This document shows positions 55,383 to 61,589 of a stretch of DNA of 64,000 nt, piece by piece. Under the pieces are notes generated by a model, which saw nothing but the letters and a program-made list of their open reading frames with translations, had not been told where the DNA came from and did not search any database. The position numbers were made by a program, and so were the translations under genes. Numbering within the stretch: the first letter of the stretch is position 1; the number at the start of each line of letters is the position of its first letter. This stretch comes from Amycolatopsis tolypomycina (GTDB lineage: Bacteria; Actinomycetota; Actinomycetes; Mycobacteriales; Pseudonocardiaceae), in contig NZ_FNSO01000004.1 of assembly GCF_900105945.1 (NCBI RefSeq), positions 6,204,001 through 6,268,000 of the forward strand. The letters are read 5' to 3'.

Positions 55383-56024
55383 ATGACTGTGTCCGATGCC
55401 GCCTCCGCGGGAAAGCGTCCGTCGGCGGGGCTGAGCCACCGGCTCGCCGGGTATCTCGAATCCCTGGCTCGCGCCCTCCGCCGGTACGGGCGCGACGAAG
55501 GCAAGGTGCTGGTCCTCGGCGGCGTCCGCTCGGGGAAGTCACGGCACGCCGAGCGGCTCGTCGCCCGCCACCCGCACCTCGTCTACGTCGCGCCCGGCCT
55601 GCCCGCGGGCGAAGACGACCCCGAATGGGCCGCGCGGGTGGCCGCGCACCAGGCGCGGCGGCCGGCGAACTGGAAGACCGTCGAGACGACCGACCTGGCC
55701 GGGATCCTGCGCACGGCGACCGAGCCGCTGCTGATCGACTGCCTCGGCACCTGGCTCTCGCGCGTGCTGGACGACGTCGGCGCGTGGCGGCAGAAACCGG
55801 GCTGGGAGCACCGCCTGGACGACCGGCTCGAGGACTTCCTGGCCGCGTGGGCCGCGGCGCGGGTGCCAGTGGTCGCGGTCAGCAACGAGGTCGGCAGCGG
55901 TGTGGTGCCCGCAACGTCGTCCGGCCGGCTGTTCCGTGATGTGCTGGGCGCACTCAACAACCGGGTGTCCGCCGACGCCGACCGGGTCGTGCTGGTCGTC
56001 GCGGGCCGGGCGCTCGACCTGTAG
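55383..56024 (+). CDS. cobU: Adenosylcobinamide kinase / guanylyltransferase
   Basis: A 213-residue bifunctional enzyme that phosphorylates adenosylcobinamide and activates it with GMP. P-loop VLVLGGVRSGKSRHAERL, the HQARRPANWKTVET segment (His is the GMP carrier candidate), LLIDCLGTWLSRVL and VVAVSNEVGSGVVP. A 45-residue N-terminal extension rich in Ala/Arg precedes the core. ATG 55383. First gene of the rightward cobU-cobT-cobS unit. Confidence 0.95.
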   Translation: MTVSDAASAGKRPSAGLSHRLAGYLESLARALRRYGRDEGKVLVLGGVRSGKSRHAERLVARHPHLVYVAPGLPAGEDDPEWAARVAAHQARRPANWKTVETTDLAGILRTATEPLLIDCLGTWLSRVLDDVGAWRQKPGWEHRLDDRLEDFLAAWAAARVPVVAVSNEVGSGVVPATSSGRLFRDVLGALNNRVSADADRVVLVVAGRALDL

Positions 56025-56037
56025 CCAGGAGGCGCCC

Positions 56038-57051
56038 GTGTTCGACGTACCCGTGCCCGACCCCGCCGCCCGCACGGCCGCGCTGGAACGGCTCGACGGC
56101 CTGGTCAAGCCGCTCGGCGCGCTCGGCAGGCTCGAGGAGATCGCCGCGTGGCTGGCCGCCGCGCACGGCACCGTGCCCCCGCGCCCGCTGGACGACGTCC
56201 GCGTGGTGGTCTTCGCGGGCGACCACGGCGTGTCCGCGCTCTCGGCGTACCCCCGTGAGGTGACGGCGGCGATGGTGCGGGTGTTCCTGGCCGGGAAGAG
56301 CGGCGTGAACGTGCTCGCCGCCCAGGTCGGGGCACGCGTGCGGGTCGCGGACATCGCCGTCGACTGGGACGGCGCGGACGTGCCCGCGGCGGTGACGGCG
56401 CACAAGATCCGCCGCGGTTCGGGCTCGATCGACGTCGAGGACGCGCTGCTGCCTGGCGAAGCGCGGGCGGCGTTCGAAGCGGGCCGGGCCCTGGCTCTGG
56501 AGGAGCGCGACGCGGACGTCCTGATCCCCGGCGACATGGGCATCGGCAACACGGCGGTGTGCGCGGCAGTGGTGGCGGCCTCGCTGGGCCTGCCGGCGGC
56601 CGAGGTGGTCGGCACGGGAACCGGGGTCGACGCGGCAGGCCTGGAGCGCAAGACGGCGGCGGTCGCGGCGGCGCTGACGCGAGCCGCGGGCCGCACGGAC
56701 GACCCGTTCGAGCGGCTGACGGCGCTGGGCAGCGCGTGCCTCGCCGCCACGGCGGGCTTCCTCGTGCAGGCGGCCGCGCTCGGGATCCCGGTGGTGCTGG
56801 ACGGAGTGTTCTCCGGCGCGGCGGCGTTGGTGGCGCGGGACATCGCCCCGGGCGCGGAGCAGTGGTGGCTGGCCGGCCACCGTTCGACGGAACCTTCCCA
56901 GGCGTTCGCGCTGAAGGCGCTGGGCCTGGAACCGATCCTCGACTTCGGCCTGCGGCTCGGCGAGGGCAGCGGAGCGGTCCAGGCGGTACCGACGCTGCGC
57001 GCGGCCCGAGCGATCTTGGCCGACATGGGTTTGCTGGCCGACCTGGCATGA
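56038..57051 (+). CDS. cobT: Nicotinate-nucleotide-dimethylbenzimidazole phosphoribosyltransferase
   Basis: A 337-residue enzyme making alpha-ribazole phosphate for the lower ligand of B12. Family blocks: LVKPLGALGRLEEIAAWLA, VVFAGDHGVSALSAYP, PGDMGIGNTAVCAA, and the catalytic Glu in FGLRLGEGSGAVQA. GTG 56038 has AGGAGG upstream. Its TGA overlaps the cobS ATG. Normal length for CobT. Confidence 0.97.
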   Translation: MFDVPVPDPAARTAALERLDGLVKPLGALGRLEEIAAWLAAAHGTVPPRPLDDVRVVVFAGDHGVSALSAYPREVTAAMVRVFLAGKSGVNVLAAQVGARVRVADIAVDWDGADVPAAVTAHKIRRGSGSIDVEDALLPGEARAAFEAGRALALEERDADVLIPGDMGIGNTAVCAAVVAASLGLPAAEVVGTGTGVDAAGLERKTAAVAAALTRAAGRTDDPFERLTALGSACLAATAGFLVQAAALGIPVVLDGVFSGAAALVARDIAPGAEQWWLAGHRSTEPSQAFALKALGLEPILDFGLRLGEGSGAVQAVPTLRAARAILADMGLLADLA

Positions 57052-57791
57052 CCCGCTGGATCGATGCCGCGCGGCTGGCCGTCGGAACGCTGACCACCGT
57101 GCCGGTGCCGGCGCCGCGCGTCATCGATCGGCCGGTGGCCGGGCGGGCCATGCTGCTCGCTCCGCTCGCCGCCGTTCCCCTGGCCGCCGTGGCCGGAGCG
57201 ATCGTCTGGGCCGGTTCCGCCGTCGGGCTGCCCTCGCTCGCCACGGCCGCGCTCGCCATCGGAGCCGTGGCGCTCGGCAGCCGCGGGCTGCACCTGGACG
57301 GGCTCGCCGACACCGCCGACGGCCTCGGGGCCTCCTACGACCGCGGCAAGGCCCTCGACGTCATGCGCCGCGGCGACTCCGGTCCCACCGGGGTCGCGAC
57401 GCTCGTCCTGGTCCTCCTCGTCCAGGTCGGTGCGCTGACCGCCGCCACCCCGGCCACCGCGGCCGCGGGCGTGCTCGTCGGCCGGTGCGTGCTGTCGACG
57501 GCTTGTGCGCGCGGCGTTCCGTCGGCGCGGGCCGACGGGCTCGGCGCCACCGTCGCCGGCTCGGTCCCGCGCGCCGCCGCGCTCGCGGTCGGGCTCGCCG
57601 CGGCCGGGCTCGCCGCGCTGCTGCCCGGGCTGCCGTGGTGGCGCGGGCCGCTTGCCGTCGTTCTTTCCTACGCCGTCGCCGCCGCACTCCTGTGGCGCTG
57701 CACCAAGCGGCTCGGCGGTGTCACCGGCGACGTCCTCGGCGCCGCTGTCGAAGCCGCCGTCGCGGCCGCCTTGGTCGCGTTGTCAACCTAG
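57048..57791 (+). CDS. cobS: Adenosylcobinamide-GDP ribazoletransferase (cobalamin synthase)
   Basis: A 247-residue integral membrane enzyme joining adenosylcobinamide-GDP and alpha-ribazole (phosphate) to give adenosylcobalamin (phosphate). The metal/substrate motif GLHLDGLADTADGLGASYDR and MRRGDSGPTGVATLVL are conserved; about six membrane segments follow. ATG 57048 overlaps the cobT stop. The TAG stop at 57789 doubles as part of a possible -10 box (TAGGCC) for the sigma gene downstream. Confidence 0.96.
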   Translation: MTRWIDAARLAVGTLTTVPVPAPRVIDRPVAGRAMLLAPLAAVPLAAVAGAIVWAGSAVGLPSLATAALAIGAVALGSRGLHLDGLADTADGLGASYDRGKALDVMRRGDSGPTGVATLVLVLLVQVGALTAATPATAAAGVLVGRCVLSTACARGVPSARADGLGATVAGSVPRAAALAVGLAAAGLAALLPGLPWWRGPLAVVLSYAVAAALLWRCTKRLGGVTGDVLGAAVEAAVAAALVALST

Positions 57792-57829
57792 GCCCGGTGC
57801 CCGGCGTGTACCTGGTAAAGGAGGTCACC

Positions 57830-58315
57830 CTGGGCACCGACACCGTTCTCGACCCGGCGGAGCTCTACCGCACGCACCGCCCCGGCCTGGTCCGGCTCGC
57901 CGTGCTGCTGCCCGGCGACCGCGGGCTCGCCGAGGACGTCGTGCAGGACGCCTTCCTCGCCCTCTTCCGCCGCCCGCCGCTCGACGACCCGGCCGGCGCA
58001 GGCGGCTACCTCCGCGTCTCAGTCGTCAACGGCGCCCGCTCCGCCCACCGGCGCGCGGCACGGCGGCTGCGGCACCGCACCGGCGACCGCGACGACGCGC
58101 CACCCGCGGACACCGGAGTCCTGCTCGACGAGGAGCACCGCGAGGTGCTCGCCGCCGTGCGCCGGCTGCCCCGGCGGCAGCGGGAGGTGCTCGTGCTCCG
58201 GTACTGGGCCGGTCTTTCCGAGGCCGAGATCGCCGAGACGCTCGGCGTCTCGCGCGGCACCGTCAAGACCTGCGCCTCGCGCGCACTGGCCAAGCTGGAG
58301 GGAGAACTCCGATGA
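57830..58315 (+). CDS. SigE-family ECF sigma factor, probable CTG start
   Basis: A 161-residue ECF sigma factor: region 2 LYRTHRPGLVRLAVLLPGDRGLAEDVVQDAFLALFRRP, region 4 RRLPRRQREVLVLRYWAGLSEAEIAETLGVSRGTVKTCASRAL. No ATG/GTG stands at the expected N-terminus. A near-complete Shine-Dalgarno AAAGGAGG (57817-57824) is followed five bases later by an in-frame CTG at 57830, giving the normal family length. GTG 57806 (169 residues) is the alternative but would place the Shine-Dalgarno inside the gene. Its stop overlaps the next ATG. Confidence 0.85.
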   Translation: MGTDTVLDPAELYRTHRPGLVRLAVLLPGDRGLAEDVVQDAFLALFRRPPLDDPAGAGGYLRVSVVNGARSAHRRAARRLRHRTGDRDDAPPADTGVLLDEEHREVLAAVRRLPRRQREVLVLRYWAGLSEAEIAETLGVSRGTVKTCASRALAKLEGELR

Positions 58316-58803
58316 CCGACGTCGAGGACCGCCTGCGACGCGCCTTCCACGCCTTCGCCGACACCGTGGACGTGACGCCCGCGCCCGTACCGGTAAGCCG
58401 TCGGCGGCTGGCCGCTCCGCTGGTGGCCGCGGCGGCGACCGTGCTCGTCGCGGGCGCCATTGCCGTCGTCGTCGCCACCCGGCCCGGGCCGGCGACCGCG
58501 CCTCCGGCCTCCCCGCCCCCGCCCGCCCCCTCCCCCTCCCCCTCCGCCGTGGTCTTGCCGGACTTCGCGCTCCTGACGCACTGCGGCGTCGACGAAGCGA
58601 AGATCGGCGACCGGTTCTACGAGGCCGAGACGCCGCTGATCGGCCCGGCCCGCAGCTCGCCTCCCGGCTGGGACAACCCTTACCAGCACGGCACGATGAC
58701 ACTCACCTCCCCGGCCGCCGCGGTGTTCCGCGACGCCCTCGGCCACGAGGTCCGGTTCCGTGTGCGTCCGGGCGCGACGGAGTTCAAGCACCTCTGTGAC
58801 TAG
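58312..58803 (+). CDS. Membrane-anchored protein paired with the sigma factor, probable anti-sigma
   Basis: A 163-residue protein with an N-terminal cytoplasmic 40 residues (VEDRLRRAFHAFADTVDVTPAP), one membrane segment (RLAAPLVAAAATVLVAGAIAVVVA), a Pro/Ser linker (PPASPPPPAPSPSPS) and an extracellular domain with two Cys. The ATGA overlap with the sigma gene and the topology fit the small proteins that sit behind SigE-type sigma factors and may restrain them; no zinc-type anti-sigma motif is present. The role as anti-sigma is inferred. Confidence 0.65.
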   Translation: MTDVEDRLRRAFHAFADTVDVTPAPVPVSRRRLAAPLVAAAATVLVAGAIAVVVATRPGPATAPPASPPPPAPSPSPSAVVLPDFALLTHCGVDEAKIGDRFYEAETPLIGPARSSPPGWDNPYQHGTMTLTSPAAAVFRDALGHEVRFRVRPGATEFKHLCD

Positions 58804-59110
58804 GGCGTGTCTGACAAACATCTCGGTTGATTGCCGGGATGCTGCTGGTCGTGTCGCGGTTTCGGTTGCCTCGGTATCGGTGCGGGATCGCGTGGCGCGA
58901 TGTGCCAGCGGTGTTCGGTCCGTGGCCGACGATCCGGACCTGGCACCGCCGGATGGCCGGCGACGGCACGTGGGACACAGCGCCGCAGCGGCTGTTGACC
59001 GAAGCGACGCGGCAAGCCTGGTGAATCGGTCGGTGTCAGCGCGGATAGAACACCACGGTGCACCACCTCGTCGACGGGAACGGCCGGGAGCCTTTGGCGG
59101 CTCGGCGGGG
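58804..59110 (+). pseudogene. IS5-family transposase remnant
   Basis: The frame at about 58850-59024 reads FRLPRYRCGIAWRDVPAVFGPWPTIRTWHRRMAGDGTWDTAPQRLLTEA, the N-terminal DUF4096 part of IS5-type transposases. After a stop and a deletion, VHHLVDGNGREPLA (around 59060-59100) matches a later conserved block. The catalytic core is missing. GGGCGTGTCTGAC at 58804 may be the old terminal repeat. It separates the sigma pair from the WYL gene. Confidence 0.7.
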
Positions 59111-59226
59111 TGATCTGGTCGCCCGTTCCGGGATGACGAAGGTCCCGCATCGCCCGGCGGGCCGAGGGATGCTTACCGGACACGCTCCAACCGAAACTGT
59201 CGTACCTCCTCCTTACCGTGGTCGGC

Positions 59227-59913
59227 GTGAACCGAACCGATCGTCTCTACGCTCTCGTCGAAGAACTGCGCGCCGTCGCGCCGCGGCCACGTAGTGCCAG
59301 CTGGCTTGCGCGGCGGTTCGAGGTCAGTGTTCGCACCGTCGAACGGGACATCAGCGCCCTGCAGCAGTCCGGCACGCCCATCTACGCCGAGCCCGGGCGC
59401 ACCGGTGGGTACTGCCTCGACAAGGCGCACACCATGCCGCCGGTCAACCTGACGGCCGCCGAGGCCGTTGCCATGGCCATTGCGCTGAGGCACCTCGACG
59501 GCACTCCGTTCCGAGCTGAAGGGCGCTCGGCGCTGCGCAAGCTGGTCGCCGCGATGCGCCGGGAGGATGCGGCCGAGGCACAGCACCTCGCCGCCTCCGT
59601 CCACCTGCTCGGCGCCGGTCCCATCCCGCCGATGCCGCCCGTGCTCAACATCCGCCGCGTGCTGCGCATCCGGTACGCCGACCGCGCGGGCGCCGTGACC
59701 CGGCGGGAGATCGAGCCGCTCGGCTACGTCGGCAAGCCCGAACACTGGTACCTCATCGCCTGGTGCCGGCTGCGCCGGGAGATCCGGGCGTTCCGCACCG
59801 ACCGCATCGCCTCCTTCACCGTGACCTCCGAGGTGCCGCCCCTGCGCCGGCTGCGGCCCGAGGACCTGGACATCCCGCACGGCGACGTCGAGCAGCTCAC
59901 TTTGGCGGGGTGA
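59227..59913 (+). CDS. WYL/HTH_11 transcriptional regulator
   Basis: A 228-residue regulator: N-terminal winged helix (SASWLARRFEVSVRTVERDISALQQSGTPIYAEPGRTGGYCL) and a short WYL-type domain (IEPLGYVGKPEHWYLIAWCRLRREIRAFRTDRI). The start at GTG 59227 is preferred because TACCGT lies seven bases upstream, giving a leaderless mRNA; the GTG at 59218 overlaps that box. It converges on, and overlaps by 17 bp, the VOC gene, a common neighbour for such regulators. Confidence 0.88.
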   Translation: MNRTDRLYALVEELRAVAPRPRSASWLARRFEVSVRTVERDISALQQSGTPIYAEPGRTGGYCLDKAHTMPPVNLTAAEAVAMAIALRHLDGTPFRAEGRSALRKLVAAMRREDAAEAQHLAASVHLLGAGPIPPMPPVLNIRRVLRIRYADRAGAVTRREIEPLGYVGKPEHWYLIAWCRLRREIRAFRTDRIASFTVTSEVPPLRRLRPEDLDIPHGDVEQLTLAG

Positions 59914-60253
59914 ACACGGAGAAGTGGTTGCCCGCCGGGTCGAGCAGGTGCGCGAACGTCACGCCGACCGGGTTGACGCTCGGTGGTCGCCGCACCTGCC
60001 CGCCGGCCTTTTCGACCTGGCGGCAGGTGGCCTCGACGTCCTCGACCAGCACGGTGAAGATCGCGTAGTTCTCCTGGCCGGTGGCCAGGCCGCCGCGTGC
60101 GCCGCCGGTGTCGATGACGCGGTAGGCCGGGTCGGTGCTGGCCGACGTGTCCTGGGCGACCTTCCAGCCGAACACCTCACCGTAGAACCGTTCGGCGGCC
60201 GCCGGATCCGCGGTACCGATCTCGAACCAGGCGACGTCGTTGAATCCGGGCAT
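59897..60253 (-). CDS. VOC-family protein
   Basis: A 118-residue single-module VOC protein: DVAWFEIGTADPAAAERFYGEVFGWKV, IFTVLVEDVEATCRQVEKAGGQV and HLLDPAGNHFSVFTPP. It probably forms dimers with one metal-binding or ligand pocket per interface. Substrate unknown. ATG 60253. Its 3' end overlaps the convergent WYL gene. Confidence 0.88.
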   Translation of the reverse strand: MPGFNDVAWFEIGTADPAAAERFYGEVFGWKVAQDTSASTDPAYRVIDTGGARGGLATGQENYAIFTVLVEDVEATCRQVEKAGGQVRRPPSVNPVGVTFAHLLDPAGNHFSVFTPPK

Positions 60254-60339
60254 GTCGTTCCTTCCACTGCCACGCCGGGTGTTTCCCGGTCACAGCCCAC
60301 TCTCGACCGCGGTGACGACAACCCCCTGTCGGTGTTTCG

Positions 60340-60384
60340 AAAAAACCTCCGGAGTGCCGGGAGACCCCCTCTCCCGGCTCTCCG
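60340..60384 (-). terminator. Rho-independent terminator of the I36-like operon
   Basis: On the minus strand, CGGAG-A-GCCGGGAG pairs with CTCCCGGC-A-CTCCG around a 7-base loop, followed by AGG and six T (complement of 60340-60345). A true T-run is rare in this window, so this is the clearest intrinsic terminator here. It ends the secreted-protein operon 28 bp after its last stop. Confidence 0.88.
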
Positions 60385-60411
60385 AAGGCCCTTCCCCACG
60401 CGGCCGGGGGG

Positions 60412-60810
60412 TCAGCAGGCCCACCGATGGGACCGGAGCAGGTACCCCGTACCGCTGCCCCCGACGAAGTTCCCGCGCCCACCGCTGGGGGTGCAGCCCG
60501 CGCGGCTGCCGCCGTAGTCGGCGCCGGTGTAGTACGAGACCGGGGCACCGGTGGTGCCGCGGTTCCAGACCGACTGCGCCTTCGTCGTCCGGGCCCACGA
60601 GCACCTGATGCTGCCGCTCAGCCAGTTGGGATCGTCGCCGGACCAGTTGCACATCTGGCCGGTTCCGTTGTCGCCCGTCCAGAAACAGACGTGTTGCGAC
60701 GGGCAGTCGTCCCAGCTGGACACCGTCGCCTGCGCCGGAGCGGTCAGCAGCCCGCCGACCGCCACCGCCACGGCACCGCAGACCAAGCCCGTGCGCATTA
60801 CGAACCTCAT
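60412..60810 (-). CDS. Secreted peptidase-inhibitor I36-like protein
   Basis: A 132-residue secreted protein: signal peptide MRFVMRTGLVCGAVAVAVGGLLTAPAQA, then about 105 mature residues with six Cys (CPSQHVCFWTGDNGTGQMCNW, RCSWAR, AGCTPSGG, HRWAC). The pattern resembles Streptomyces SMPI-type metalloprotease inhibitors (MEROPS I36), beta/gamma-crystallin-like. ATG 60810 is preceded by GAAAGGAA. Second gene of an operon with the related larger protein 32 bp upstream. The target protease is unknown. Confidence 0.75.
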   Translation of the reverse strand: MRFVMRTGLVCGAVAVAVGGLLTAPAQATVSSWDDCPSQHVCFWTGDNGTGQMCNWSGDDPNWLSGSIRCSWARTTKAQSVWNRGTTGAPVSYYTGADYGGSRAGCTPSGGRGNFVGGSGTGYLLRSHRWAC

Positions 60811-60842
60811 GACAGATTCCTTTCTCCGGAGAAAAACGGGAA

Positions 60843-61412
60843 CTAGCAATTCCTGACGTATGCGATTCCGGTCCAGTTGCCATCGCGGTCGTGACTTGCG
60901 GCCGGCGGTGTCGTGTAGACCACACGGTTCACGTTGTTGTACATCCGCGCCCGGGTGCCGGTCGACTGGTTGTTGTCCCACGAACCCGGCCCGGAGAAAC
61001 CGATGGTGTACCTGTCGCAGTAGTACATGTCGATCGAATCGCCGGTGTACCAGGTTCCGCTGTAGGCGCAGAAGCGGCCGTACGGAGCACCGGTCAGCCA
61101 GCCGCAGTAGTCGCTCGTGGTACCGGGCAGATTCCGCGGATGCGCCTCCCCGGGCAGCGCGATCGATACCGTGCCCTTTCCGTCGAGGTCGATCTTGTTG
61201 AGCCCGGTCTGGCGGCCGCCCATGACGGCCAGATAGCGTTCGGTCCGGCTCTGGAGCGTGGTGATCTGGGCGGAGGTGAGCCCCGCCGAGGTGCCCTGTA
61301 CGGCGAATTCGCGCGGTACCGCGGACGTCGACGCGGCGCCCGGGCCGGCGACCACCGCCAGCGCGAGGACCGACATCGGAATTGCGCGCAGTACCATTGA
61401 CTCGACCAGCAT
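60843..61412 (-). CDS. Secreted I36-like protein with N-terminal extension
   Basis: A 189-residue secreted protein. The signal peptide ends near GAASTSA; an N-terminal module (LTSAQITTLQSRTERYLAVMGGRQTGLNKIDLDGKGTVSIALPGE) is followed by a Cys-rich part YCGWLTGAPYGRFCAYSGTWYTGDSIDMYYCDRY.. and RARMYNNVNRVVYTTPPA, similar in style to I36/crystallin-like inhibitors. ATG 61412 with GGGGGAG upstream. Three direct repeats of the SARP-site type lie 63-91 bp before the start, so the adjacent SARP protein probably activates it. Confidence 0.7.
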   Translation of the reverse strand: MLVESMVLRAIPMSVLALAVVAGPGAASTSAVPREFAVQGTSAGLTSAQITTLQSRTERYLAVMGGRQTGLNKIDLDGKGTVSIALPGEAHPRNLPGTTSDYCGWLTGAPYGRFCAYSGTWYTGDSIDMYYCDRYTIGFSGPGSWDNNQSTGTRARMYNNVNRVVYTTPPAASHDRDGNWTGIAYVRNC

Positions 61413-61474
61413 TCTTCTCCCCCGTCTCCGACGATGACACTCCCCTGACGCACGACCACTCTGCAGCTCCGCGC

Positions 61475-61503
61475 GCACAGAATCCGCACAGAAGCGGCAC
61501 AGG
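61475..61503. promoter_or_regulatory. Triple direct heptamer repeat, candidate SARP binding site
   Basis: GCACAGA (61475-61481), GCACAGA (61486-61492) and GCACAGG (61497-61503): heptamers at exact 11-bp spacing. SARP regulators bind direct heptamers with 11-bp periodicity upstream of -10 boxes. Read on the minus strand, the last copy is followed 11 bases later by CAGAGT, a possible -10 for the secreted-protein operon. Confidence 0.7.
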
Positions 61504-61589
61504 ATGCCCCGCCTGGAGGTAGGGCCCGACTGGTGGTTACGCGACGATGCCAGGAGGAAGATCGCGCGGGCGCACAGAGGGGAAGCGAC

